From the NCBI GenBank assembly GCA_028456385.1, contig JALNQF010000013.1, positions 248,001 through 312,000 on the forward strand: DNA of 64,000 nt, given 5' to 3'. Under the pieces are notes generated by a model. The model was not told the origin of the DNA and searched no databases. It saw nothing but the letters and a program-made list of their open reading frames with translations. Positions 34,458 to 44,743 of this stretch are shown here, piece by piece. Made by a program: the position numbers and the translations under genes. Numbering within the stretch: the stretch's first letter is position 1; each line of letters opens with the position of its first letter. The stretch comes from Ophiosphaerella korrae. Its lineage: Eukaryota; Ascomycota; Dothideomycetes; Pleosporales; Phaeosphaeriaceae.

Positions 34458-35332
34458 GGTGTCTGTGGGTGTGGATACGCGCTCAATGGCCGGGTCGAGG
34501 GCTGGTGTGGTGGTGCACAGCAATAGCTCCTGATAGTGACGCGCGAGGCGGTTGCTGGGCAGGAAGGTCGGCCGCGGAGAGATGAGGCAGGTCAGGCGGA
34601 CGAGAGGCTTGACGCAGAGAAGAGCAGAGCAGAATTACGGCTGTGGACTGCAGGCTTTCTCGCTCAAGACTTCTTGTGGGTGGAGTGAATTAGGCTGGTG
34701 CTGGCTGCTGGAATTTCAAGTGTCGGCAACTAAGGGTGAAACAACCTTGTCCGTCATCAGATCGGCAGCCAACCGGTTCGTGTCCCTAACCCCGGAGCCT
34801 TCGCTTGACAGGAGCCCTCCACAAACCTCACAATCTCGCCGGTGGCGAGTGTGGGGGGAAAAGGGGCGCTGCAGCGCGTCTTATTTGCTAGATTGGCTGT
34901 AAGATGAAGAGAAGGAGTCGTGCAGCTGCAAGCACATGCACCTCTGCTGCGCTCGTGCTGTAACTAACGCTGTAGTGCACTGGAGCGCCACTGATGCACA
35001 CACACACAATACAATCTAATTCATGCAGGTACGCGGAGCTACTCCTGAGCGTCAAGGCCCTTTGTTCGCGCAGCCAGCAAACCGTTGACCGCCTCCGATC
35101 CTCCTATTATCACCTAGCATCGCGCCAGGCCATCTGCAACGCACGCAGCACGGGTACCATCACGATGTCTGCCGTTAGTTCATCTGCTCTGCATCGCCAA
35201 TGTCAACTGCACGCTGCATTCCTGACTCGTCAAGGGCACCACTCATCATATCTCACGTCGCAGAAAGATAGCAGCGATGCATTTTCGTGTTCCAGATCCA
35301 ACAACGTACTGACTTCTTCCATCGTACATGAC
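34458..35332. other. Intergenic region upstream of the ARF gene
   Basis: A 0.87 kb space between two minus-strand genes. It should hold the ARF promoter. Open frames here overlap on both strands and have no domain. Confidence 0.4.
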
Positions 35333-36324
35333 TCAAAACCCATCGTCAATCCCCCTCTTCGTTTCTACGCCTAGCCGCTCCTTGTTCACATCCCACCACC
35401 ACTCGTGGCTCTCTTGGCTGCACGCACCGGCTTTCTCGTCCCATGGCTTCGGGCTCAAAATGTAGTGCACGTTCTTTACCTCTTCGTCCCGCCAGATCTG
35501 CGCATGTACGCCTTTCGTCCTCAGCGTCTTGAGCGCATTATATGTGTACGGCAGCGCAACCCAGCGCCCACGAAACACGTCGCCAAGCAACGACTGATCG
35601 GCAAAATCGTAGTCCATGGCGGACGGGTCGGAGAGTTTAGCGAGAATCAGGTCGTATACCGCGACCGAAGGATTCACGACCTGGAGGCCGCCGTTGGGCA
35701 TGCCGAGGCCAAAATCAGGCGCCGCACCCTCGCGCTGCGCCTTATCTGGGCTGTCGTGCTGCGACGTGAATGCGCAGTTCTCGGGAATCCAGTCCTTGGG
35801 GTAGTGTGGTTTCTTCAGCGGGTTGCACACGCACGCGTGGCTCGCGGCGAACACGCGGTCCCCTTTGCCTGCGGCGCTGGGCGCATCGAGCTCGAGTTCC
35901 ATGAGCTCGTCCATGTTCTTCAGCACTAGCATGTCGCTATCTAGTTGCACGACGCGATCGTATTCCTCGAGCGAGAAAGGCGTCAATTTGCTCCAGCAGT
36001 CATAGAAGCGTGGATCGTTGGAATAGTCCTTATTAATGGTGGGCAGTAGATATTTGACATGTTGCTTCGGTATACCACGCTCATCGAGCGCTTTATGTCC
36101 TTCGGGCGGGAACGTATTGGTGTAGAGCGCAACGAGGGGGTACTTAGTGCCGTGCTTTTTTAGCGAGTAGTCGAGGGTAAGCAGGCCAGTGAGATAGGCG
36201 GTATTGGTGATGAGCGTGGTCCATACTGGAGTAGTCAGTCTCTGTCCCGCGCCAGACGTAAAGGAAGAATACCTTTTTTCGACTGCACGCCTGCAGACTC
36301 GGTGGTAAGTGTGGTGGTCGCCAT
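35333..36324 (-). CDS. Glycosyltransferase family 8 (glycogenin/galactinol-synthase-like)
   Basis: Exons 36273-36324 and 35333-36225 around a 47-nt intron (GTATTC..TCCAG); 314 aa. The junction yields KKVWTTLITNTAYLTGLL, the usual GT8 first strand. Further blocks are YDRVVQLDSDMLVLKNMDEL with the metal-binding DSD, an FNGGLQV-like block (MPNGGLQVVNP), DQSLLGDVFRGRW and HYILSPKPWDE. These are the core of glycogenin-like and GNT1-like GT8 enzymes, which use UDP-sugars or UDP-GlcNAc. No Tyr autoglucosylation region can be identified, and the protein lacks the long C-terminal tail of true glycogenin, so it is more likely a stand-alone sugar transferase. No signal or membrane helix. A longer open frame starts at 36373 but ignores the intron. 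Confidence 0.9.
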
Positions 36325-36765
36325 ATCGCAAGCTGATCACAACCAAGCGTGTCAGTATCAAACAGTTCAGCAAAAAGGTAGCATTAGCAAGTCATGACGG
36401 CACCAGCGTGTGAGAGCTCAACCAAGGGCCCAGCCAATACATCTTGGGCCAAACCACACGCCTCCGCAAGCGTATCATAGACGATCGAATTCTGCCTATC
36501 AGGGAGGGGTACACGCTCCATCGCAATCGCGCGATTCTGGACCCTTGTTCCCACGCGCATCGCCAACATCCGATCTCGGTCCTGCTTCAAGATCGTCATG
36601 ATCCCGCGTCGCGGACCTCTGTGCGTCTCCGATGCATCTCGTCCTTTTTTGTTTCATGTGAAGCCTTCAATTTTCTCGCCGTTTTTGTTCGTGCTGCTTC
36701 CTTGTTGAGCCTCCTCGCTTCATCGACGGCATGCATCGCACGTTGAGGCCACACTCCAGACAAAA
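36325..36765. promoter_or_regulatory. Divergent promoter region, GT8 / mitochondrial carrier
   Basis: A 441-bp gap separates the two divergent start codons, so both promoters must overlap or abut here. No specific operator was recognised. Confidence 0.4.
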
Positions 36766-37821
36766 ATGTCTGCCTCGGTCATGAAAACAGGCGAAAAGCC
36801 AGCGGCAAGCGCAGTCGTCGACCCAGCAGCGCCTCACAATGCGCCCAAATACTACCGCGGCTTCGTCGCCGGCGTCTTCAGCGGAATTGCAAAGCTCTCG
36901 GGTGCGTACTCCATCCATTGAGGTCCAGCACAATGGCTAACAGACATAGTCGGCCATCCCTTCGACACCGTCAAAGTCCGCCTCCAAACAACCTCCACAT
37001 CGCAGTTCCGCGGGCCCCTCGACTGCGTCCTCCAAACGCTGCGCAAAGAAGGCGTAACAGGCTTGTACAAAGGCGCCACTCCGCCGCTCGTCGGCTGGAT
37101 GTTCATGGACTCCATGTACGTCCACCACTCCCTTGACACTCCCTCCCTCCCTAACCCCCCAAAAAGCATGCTCGGTTCCCTCAGCGTCTACCGCCGCCTC
37201 CTCAACGACACGCTCTTCCACCCGCACCACACCCCCACTGACCGTCCCCCCCTCCCTATCCTCGGCCACGCCGCCGCCGGCACCCTCGCCGGCTGGACCG
37301 TCTCATTCGTCGCCGCGCCCGTCGAGCACATCAAAGCACGTCTGCAGATCCAATACGCGGCCCACAAGTCCGCCCGCACCTACTCGGGCCCCATCGACTG
37401 CCTCTCCAAAATCTACTCCACCCACGGCCTCCGCGGCGTCTACCACGGGCTCGGCGCAACCCTGCTTTTCCGCACTTTTTTCTGCGCCTGGTGGGGCACG
37501 TATGACTTGTTTACCCGCGAGTTGCAGCGCCGCACGACGCTGTCCACCCCCGCCATCAATTTCTGGGCTGGTGGCTTGTCTGCGCAGATTTTTTGGATCA
37601 CCAGTTATCCTAGCGATGTGGTCAAGCAGCGCATTATGACGGATGCGTTGGGGGCTGACAGGCGGTTTCCGCGGTGGCGGGATGCGGCCAAAGGGGTGTA
37701 TAAGGAACGAGGGTGGAGAGGGTTTTGGCGCGGCTTTGTGCCGTGTTTTTTGAGGGCGTTTCCTGCGAATGCGATGGCGCTTGTGGCGTTTGAGGGGGTG
37801 ATGAGGAGTTTGCCGGAGTAG
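36766..37821 (+). CDS. Mitochondrial solute carrier (SLC25)
   Basis: Exons 36766-36901, 36950-37115 and 37167-37821; introns of 48 and 51 nt; 318 aa. The three tandem repeats each have their signature: GHPFDTVKVRLQT, APVEHIKARLQIQY and SYPSDVVKQRIMTD. Each repeat has two helices, giving six in the inner mitochondrial membrane. The second repeat has Glu in place of the usual Asp/Asn neighbour and begins APVEH, a feature of the Ymc/amino-acid-type carriers. The substrate is not defined by sequence. The second intron is a multiple of three and has no stop, so the unspliced frame remains open and would add 17 residues between repeats 1 and 2; the spliced form (MDSIMLGSLSVYRR) fits homologous carriers better. 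Confidence 0.92.
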
Positions 37822-37947
37822 GGTTGGCGAGATATATAGCAATATGCACATCAAGATATTTATTCCCCTCATTGGCAATTTGCACGGCTCATGCGTCATA
37901 TTTCTGTTCTGGTATTCGTTTCTTGCGTGGCGATGCTCGCTTGTTAA

Positions 37948-39511
37948 CTATTTTTGCTTGTCTTCAATCTCGCAGAAGGCTTTGAATGTCACTAGGCCCT
38001 CTCCATCTTCAGTATCGGTATTGCTCTGTATCACAACCTCCGCCGTGGCGCCCACAAAGAACACAAAGCCCTCCTCAATCGTCTCCTCCTTTGGACCCAC
38101 GCTGATCGTTCCCTTGCCCTTTGTGCAGAGGATGATGCTCGGACCCTCGATTGGATCAAAAGTTGCCTTCGCACCCGACTTGTTCAGCGCAGTGCGGACG
38201 ACCGCAAATTCTGGGATGGGAGGGTTGTACAGGAGACTAGATGAGTTTGAGCTATACGCGGCGGCATTGTGTCGAACATGTGGGTAGTCCGTGGGCTCCA
38301 TCTTCTGTTCGCTAATTGGAGCGTACGAATAAGTCAACATAGAAGTAAGCGTGTCTACGTCCTTAAACTTGGGCGTGAAGCCGGCGCGGACGACGTTGTC
38401 AGATGAGGCCATGCACTCGATGATGTCGCCGGAAAGGTACGCGTGGATGTCGTCAGCCTTGAGGAACATAGCTTCGCCAACCTCAAGCTTAACGTAGTTC
38501 AGGAAGAATTGAACGAAGAGGCCAATGTCATCGGGGAACTGGGAGTTGAGACGGACAACTAGGTCAGCGAGCTCTTTGCCATCGTTGGATGGGCCGCCTG
38601 AGCCAGCAAATTCATTGCCTTCTAACTCTGCTGCTTTGATCAACTCTTTGGCTGCAGAGGTGAGCGCATCCTTGTCTGTGTTCATGACCTTGGTGAACGC
38701 AGATTGCAACGCCTTCTTGTTGGCTTGTAGATCCTCATCCTTGTCTGATGTCTCCTTTCCTTTGATAGTATTCTCAAAATTGGATGCTTCCTCCTCGCCA
38801 ACGAGTTTGCGGAGGGAGGGAATGGTCTTCAAGAAGTGGGCGATTTCGGCAAGGGGGCGGAACCCACAGAGGCCATCAAAAGGAGTGACAGCAATGGTCA
38901 TCTCAGGCTTGTGGTTATCATCTAGAAAATTCTGTTAGACCGTAGACTCGTCCAATAGCCGAAATAAGCTGACCTGGGTAGTTTTTGGGATCCTTAGCGT
39001 GCAGCTGTTCTGCAAGCTTCTTGTTTGGATGCGCTTGAATGCTCAACGCCTTGTTGATTGACAAGACCTTGAACAGGAAAGGCAGTTTGTTCTCATAGCG
39101 CTCAGCAATATCCGATGACAACAAGGCCTGGTTTTCTTGGACGATATCAAGGAGCGTTCGCTTCGTTTCGAGGTCCTTGGAAGGGAGCGAGGGGTGAGTA
39201 CCCATCCATAGCTATGATATCTTATCAGCGTCATAGCAGCTGGAGACCATCTGGATTTAACACCTCAGCATACGGCTTCTCCTCTGAGATGGAGAATTCA
39301 GAAGCCGTTGCAGCATGAAACTTTGCAGCAGCAGAGGTTTTGCCGACCTTCCCTACGTCGCTTCAGCATACCGCTGAGACGGTCATGGGTCGCGGGGCAT
39401 ATTCGCACCCCAGTCGTAGCTGTTCACTCCTACACATGGTCAATTGACTATGTTTCCTCCAACCAGACTTCATATCTTACCACACTCAAGTCTGATCAAT
39501 GGGTTTCGCAT
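37948..39511 (-). CDS. pmi1: Mannose-6-phosphate isomerase
   Basis: Five exons: 39481-39511, 39409-39429, 39264-39352, 38974-39211 and 37948-38921, with introns of 51-56 nt. Together they give 450 aa, the normal length for fungal type I enzyme. The second exon is only 21 nt and encodes VNSYDWG. Landmarks: [18 protein letters not shown] at the start, [13 protein letters not shown], the zinc loop [19 protein letters not shown] with the metal-binding Glu, and the second signature [20 protein letters not shown] followed by [10 protein letters not shown] with the catalytic Arg. It interconverts fructose-6-phosphate and mannose-6-phosphate in the cytosol, feeding GDP-mannose for the KTR and MNN9-type transferases elsewhere in this window. 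The donor of the third intron (GTGTTA) is weak, but the frame demands it. Confidence 0.95.
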
Positions 39512-40954
39512 CCTGAGAGCTTGCAAATGGTGTTTGTTGCGAAAAGTTTGATATCCTCTGAAGAAGTAGTTACGCACCGAGGGTCCAGAGCTCTCCCTGC
39601 CTCGACTGCTAGCGCGGGGCGTCGGAGTACGCCATCACCTGATTCGCCGCTTCTTCATACTTCAGCCAATCCCATGCTGCATAAATTCAACGCTTTCGAT
39701 AATGCGACACATTCTGCATCTTTCACCGCTACATGATCCCTCGTGGACTGCTATCTTAGTGTTGTCCAATAGAAGGATTCTTGTACCTAAGCATACTCAC
39801 CCAGTCTTGCTACTATCCTCCATTAGAGCATTCGTCCGTAGCTATCTCTTCCATAGACTTACTCTAGCCCCTTAATCACTCTTATGGCTTGCAGTTCTAC
39901 CACGCCAGGAGCAAAGCTCGAATGCCAAATCAAGGTTTTCCTATAGAGCTGTCCCGAGGTCACATAACCCTAGGCAGCCTGTCGTTCGATACTGCGTGGC
40001 CGAGAAACATTCGAACTCTGACGAGTCATAAACTTCGTTTTATGCAAAAACTGCTAGCACATCTTTACGATTCGTTTCCAGAAGTAAAATAGATATTGAT
40101 GCGGCTATTCGATTTGAAATTCAATCTTGAAAGTGTTCAAAATAATGGACATTGAAAACATAAATGAAAGACGGTCCCCGATTGGTGCCTCGCTACTCCA
40201 AATTCAGGTGTAGTCATCGGAGCAGCATGATCTTACCTAGATGTTAACTTCCAACTATTAGAGCTTCCATTTAGGCCTTCAGTCATGCTCATTGACACAA
40301 ACCTTGGAAATGTTAAGAATGGTATGTACCGGGCAATACTTATATCTTACATGGTCTCCCATTTTGTGATATCCGTATTGAAATCCGATTCAAATTTTTG
40401 AATACCTGTTCCTGAATTTGATATACATAAATAATCAATGCTGTCGGCGGAGAACACTAGCATAATCGATGAAGCATTGTTTTGATACTCTGTACCATAC
40501 GCGGTCATGTCAACATATTATAGTTCTGCTTGGTAGACATATCATTGATTTGTTTCTGAAAGACCATTAATGAGCTTGAAAAAAGGTAATCACCACTCGC
40601 CTAATCGCGTTCTGAAGGAGATTGACCGGTTTTGCAAAGTTGCGTGAAGAAATCGCGTCGAGTGGTCATGTAGATAGCTCTGGCATAGATATTTTTTATT
40701 TAGTCAAATTATCTGCTGAAAAGGGAAGATACGCTTTTGGATTACCATGGTACATCAAACCTGAAAGACTTTGAATATATAGTACAGATTATGATGACAG
40801 GGCTCAGCTTACGTCAACGTCGCCTGACGAGGCATCCTGTCTTAGGCCTCCCTTTGCTGCGCCACGTAGATATATGTTTCCGCCTACATAGATTCAAAAA
40901 CTAGGCAATTCTGTTCAGACAACACTCGAGTACTCGTAATTCCTAGGCTTCAAA
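39512..40954. other. AT-rich intergenic region
   Basis: A 1.4 kb space with many stops in all frames; AT content rises after about 39750. It starts with the phosphomannose isomerase promoter. No gene or clear repeat was recognised. Confidence 0.4.
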
Positions 40955-41305
40955 ATGGGCTCCAAGACAGAAACCGAAGAGGGCAGAACAAAGCCAATAG
41001 AGGCAGAAACGAACAATCGTCGCAATATGGCTGATACAGACGAGGTCCCACCAGTCTACTACGACTCTGAGCCATCAAGTCAACCTCCCAGATATCAAAC
41101 CACCTCGGAAAACTCACAAACAAACCATGGGCGATCCACCGGTCTGAAAGAGCAACATCGAAACAGTGCACAAGCACCCAATATATTGGCCATCCTTGCT
41201 TATCCGGATGACGATTTCGACGCCCAGCGACGAACTGATTGTAAGAAGAAGACACTTAGAGAGAGATGGGGGGATTTCAAAGAGGAGTTTTGGCGACGAT
41301 CATGA
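40955..41305 (+). CDS. Small polar protein, function unknown
   Basis: A single-exon frame of 116 aa. The first 75 residues are polar with Glu/Thr/Asn/Ser and a PPVYYDSEPS stretch. The C-terminal part is basic and amphipathic, KKKTLRERWGDFKEEFWRR, a pattern I associate with small uncharacterised ascomycete proteins of similar length. No signal peptide or membrane helix. It stands alone in an AT-rich area, which argues both for a real gene (a coding island) and for caution. I assign no function. Confidence 0.5.
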   Translation: MGSKTETEEGRTKPIEAETNNRRNMADTDEVPPVYYDSEPSSQPPRYQTTSENSQTNHGRSTGLKEQHRNSAQAPNILAILAYPDDDFDAQRRTDCKKKTLRERWGDFKEEFWRRS

Positions 41306-41916
41306 GAAGGGGAAGATAATCCTTACGGGACCTCTGCAGAATGTGATGTGCAGGGATCGAGAAACTGGAAATAGCCGAGTAAACTTCCTTGCTGTATTTC
41401 TTACATGAAATTCATGATGTACGCAAATATAGTCGTGACATTACGTGGAGAGTGAGCAGCATGAAATTGAAAAAAAAAAATGACTTTCATTTCTCTAACA
41501 TGTAACCCTCTGATGCGATGGTCTGAATAGCAAGAGTGAAATATTTTGTCTTCTCATGTCGGATGAATAGTATACTAGCAGGCAAGACGGCACGACGGGT
41601 AGATGCCTTAGTAGATAGAGGTCCAAGCGCGCCTCGTTGTGGTTGGGCGGGGTGCCGTTCCACATCAACAAAACCACAATGTCCACCGTGGTTAAACTAA
41701 GCTGTGGTCAATTCATAGCGCCAACCCTTTTTTGTCGTTGTGCGGCTCCTGCCTTCATCTAAGCGGGGCCGCAGAGTGTACCTGGGGTATCGCTTTTACT
41801 TCTCACTCGTACATCACCTTGCACCGCTATTCTGCCGTGCACCCCTTCCAATCAACTTAGAAACATCAGCTCAACTGCGGCAGCAACGCATTTCACTCAC
41901 CGCGACTTCCATTATC
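41306..41916. other. Intergenic region
   Basis: A 0.6 kb space. It contains an A run near 41470-41480 and, just before the next start, pyrimidine-rich stretches typical of a fungal promoter. No gene is supported. Confidence 0.4.
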
Positions 41917-43682
41917 ATGGCAGCACGAAGTCGCCCTCGGGGTGGACAGCTCAAGGACGAGTTTGATGAAGAAAGATCCCTTTGGAACCAAATTCGGGCG
42001 GATGCACGACGAATCGACCAACTGATGGTAAGCATATGATCTATTTCTCTTTCAACATTTGGCTATGTGCTCTCCATGACCTGTAAGCGTATTGTTATGG
42101 CTTCTCCATCGAAACAATATTTTTTTCAGCACTTAAAAGATATCCCCAAAGAGCTCGCAAACTCGTCCGACTATATCAGTAACGATGTTTTGTCACCACG
42201 ATATCAATACAAGACCTGCCATGGTCCTCAAAACAAAGAGATGCAACTCTAGAAGAATATCCAGAAACTGGGGTCAAGTATCGATGGCTTGTTGGTAGGC
42301 AAACATTGCATGTGCTAGAGCACTTATTGATTGTATGCTGTTATACTATCTCATGTCTTAATCGAATCGAATATGACCGCTGTTATCTACCTTGTATCAT
42401 GCTAACTAAAGCCACGCAGAAAGACTCAGATGTCATTCAAAAGAAAATCACTGACCTCGAGGCCGACCAGAACGCTCGCATAGGTAGGTATTTTGAACAT
42501 GATGAAGACGTTAGCCGTGGTATCTGACAGCTTTAGCTCGTGGCGATTCACCCTCATCACGAATTGATACCGAGCTTGAAAGCCTTCTTCGGGAAAACAT
42601 CAAGATCACCAACGAGCTCCAAGGCTACCTCAAGCCAACCGACGGAGGCAATGACATCTGCAATCAACTTACGCTACTGTCTGCCCTTCGCAACTCTGAG
42701 GATGCCACATCATCTGCGTCACGCGCGACCAGTGTTGGTCATGGAAAGCCTGGAAGAGATCGCCAGGGCAAGAGGAAGTTGACCGACAGTGTGGACGACC
42801 GTGACAGTATTATTGCCGACAGCCCTGGCGGCCCGAGCCCCAAAGTCTTTATCAGCACCCAGAAAGATCGGCTCGTTGCCAAATCGGGTGGAAGCAGAGC
42901 GGGCTCAGTACCTGCAGCTCGAGAAGCGAGTGCCAAATTAGAAGACGACAGGGACGACTTTGGTAAGGGTAAGAAGAAGCGCTCTTCATTCTCCTCTTCT
43001 CGCAACAGAAGTTCCACACGTTGAAGACCCATGATCTACCTTCTTTGTATACCTAGTTACGGACCCAACTTTCAACCAAAACATGATACCCACCAAGGCT
43101 GGAAGCATTTATAGCTTACTAGTCTAGCTAATGTCTCAAATCTCATTTGTCATTTCCACATACTCTCCATCTCACTCATTCGAACCATTCCACAATGTAT
43201 CCATGCTCACCAAACCCTCTCCAGACCTCAGCAAAACCCGCCTGACCCCCAGCACCGAAGTCCTCTACCGTGACCCCAAGAAACGCACAAACACCGAAGG
43301 CGAAGGCATCCTATGCCGCGTCACCTCCGTCATCGGTGAAGGCAAACAGCGCCGCTACGAAATCATTGACGCCGATCCCGATCCCCCAACACCCAGTATT
43401 CCCTACCGCGCGTCAGTCAACCACCTCGTGGCCATCCCCCCGCCCGTCTCGAATACGACGCTGCCGGACCTGAACAAGGGCAAGAATGTGCTCGCGTTAT
43501 ATCCGGGGACGACGACGTTTTACAAGGCGGAGGTTGTGGCGGTGTGGAGGGTGAGTGATGGGAAGGTCAAGAAGGAGGAGGGGGAGGGAAGCGAGAATAC
43601 GGTGAGGCTGAGGTTTGAAGGGGAGGATGAGGCGGACCGAGAGATGAGTGTTGAGAGGAGGTATGTTTTGCCTGATAAATGA
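41917..43682 (+). CDS. sgf29: SAGA-associated factor 29 (tandem Tudor), multi-exon
   Basis: N-terminal exon 41917-42027 (MAARSRPRGGQLKDEFDEER) leads a coiled coil continued by 42253-42294, 42420-42483 and 42537 onward (SRIDTELESLLRENIKITNE). The last exon, ending 43682, is the SGF29 tandem Tudor domain: STEVLYRDPKKRT, EGILCRVTSVIGEGKQRRYE, VLALYPGTTTFYKAEVV and RLRFEGEDE. This domain reads H3K4me2/3 and brings SAGA to promoters. Two parts are unsure. First, intron 1 may be 225 nt (42028-42252) or may contain an extra exon near 42129-42185. Second, the intron before the Tudor exon: acceptor 43224 (CTCTCCAG) fits phase, while donors at 42963 (GTAAGG), 43011 or 43020 all keep the frame. The introns are unusually long for this window. 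Confidence 0.8.
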
Positions 43683-43878
43683 ATGGTTCGTTGGGAGGTG
43701 TTGGGAGGTGTTGGGTGCAGTTTGGTAGGATATGTTGGGTATGTGGGGCTAGAACGCAGGGTTGGTAGAGTTGCCATGGAAATGAATCTTCTGGATTCTA
43801 CTTGTTGGATATCTCGAGATAAATATTCCCTGAACGCCGTCGCTATGCAACAATTGAATCAACACCTCTATATGTCCT

Positions 43879-44743
43879 TCATCCGTGTGGCCATGCTTTG
43901 TCGTCTTCCTCTCGATCTTCCCATCCACATAGTCCCCTGAGAACCCTGTTCTCCTCTTTGAGGCCCCTGATCTCTCGCCTCAGCGCCTCTTCACTTTCAC
44001 CCTGGTTCTTCAGCGCTGTTCGCGCGTAGTCGGCCACCTTTCCCAGCCCAGACTGCCACTCTGAATGCTCGAGACGTAATTGCATGCTGACCCCGCGCTC
44101 CTCTTCCAACAGTCGCTGGTAGTGTTTGTGCAATGCGAGGATGGAGCTTGTTTGGTTGTAAGCGTACGGTCGCAATTTGTCGAGGAGGAGCGTGAGGGCG
44201 TTTTCATAGTCAGTCAGAAGGGACTGTAGTGCTGCATTAGAAGACTTGAGGGTCGCAAGGTGGTTTTGAGTCGAGGTGAGTTGAGACTGGAGATGTGTGA
44301 TCTCAGCATTGCGTGTTGCCGCTGTTGTAAAGCGTTAGCCGTGTCACTTGTCCTGCTGCAGCGCCTTACATACCATCTATCTCCCCATTGAACTGGCGAA
44401 AACTGCCATTTACTACGGGGCCCCCCTCTTCTGCTGCCCGGGCCCTGACTGCGTTCACTCCGCTGACTATTCCCTGAGTTTGTTTCCTATTCTCCTCCAG
44501 CACTTGACCCAGCTGCTGCACCACCGCCATGAGGTAGTTCATGTCTGTTTGCTGGCCGCCAGACGGCAGCCCGTTAACCATGGGCACGCCATTCTGTTGC
44601 GCACCATTGTTGCTGTATTGGGAGCTGGCCTGCGAGGGGGATGGGGACGGGGGCGCGCGCGGGGGCATGTTTTGTTGCATGTTGGAGGGTAGGTTTGGGT
44701 TGTTAGGGTTGGAGTCGGAGGAGAGGAAGGAGTAGTTGTTCAT
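43879..44743 (-). CDS. SIKE/FGOP2-like coiled-coil protein, probable STRIPAK subunit
   Basis: Exons 44374-44743 and 43879-44321 around a 52-nt intron (GTATGT..ACAACAG); 270 aa. The N-terminal 110 residues are Asn/Gln/Pro/Ser-rich and disordered. The second exon is coiled coil: LKSSNAALQSLLTDYENALT, then LLLDKLRPYAYNQ, ILALHKHYQRLLEEERG and REIRGLKEENRVLRGLCG. This order resembles animal SIKE1/FGOP2 and the fungal counterpart SCI1, which sit in the STRIPAK phosphatase-kinase complex controlling cell fusion and development. The match is by pattern, so moderate confidence. It is convergent with SGF29, whose stop lies only 196 bp away. Confidence 0.7.

Noticed and set aside
34994..35374. 126-codon plus-strand frame downstream of the ARF promoter
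   Set aside because: It runs into the 3' end of the GT8 gene on the other strand and has Ser/Arg-rich composition without a domain.
42129..42185. Possible extra exon in SGF29 (LKDIPKELANSSDYISND)
   Set aside because: It has an acceptor and keeps phase only with a poor GTTTTG donor; the better GTAACG donor breaks the frame. Left as an open alternative, not annotated.
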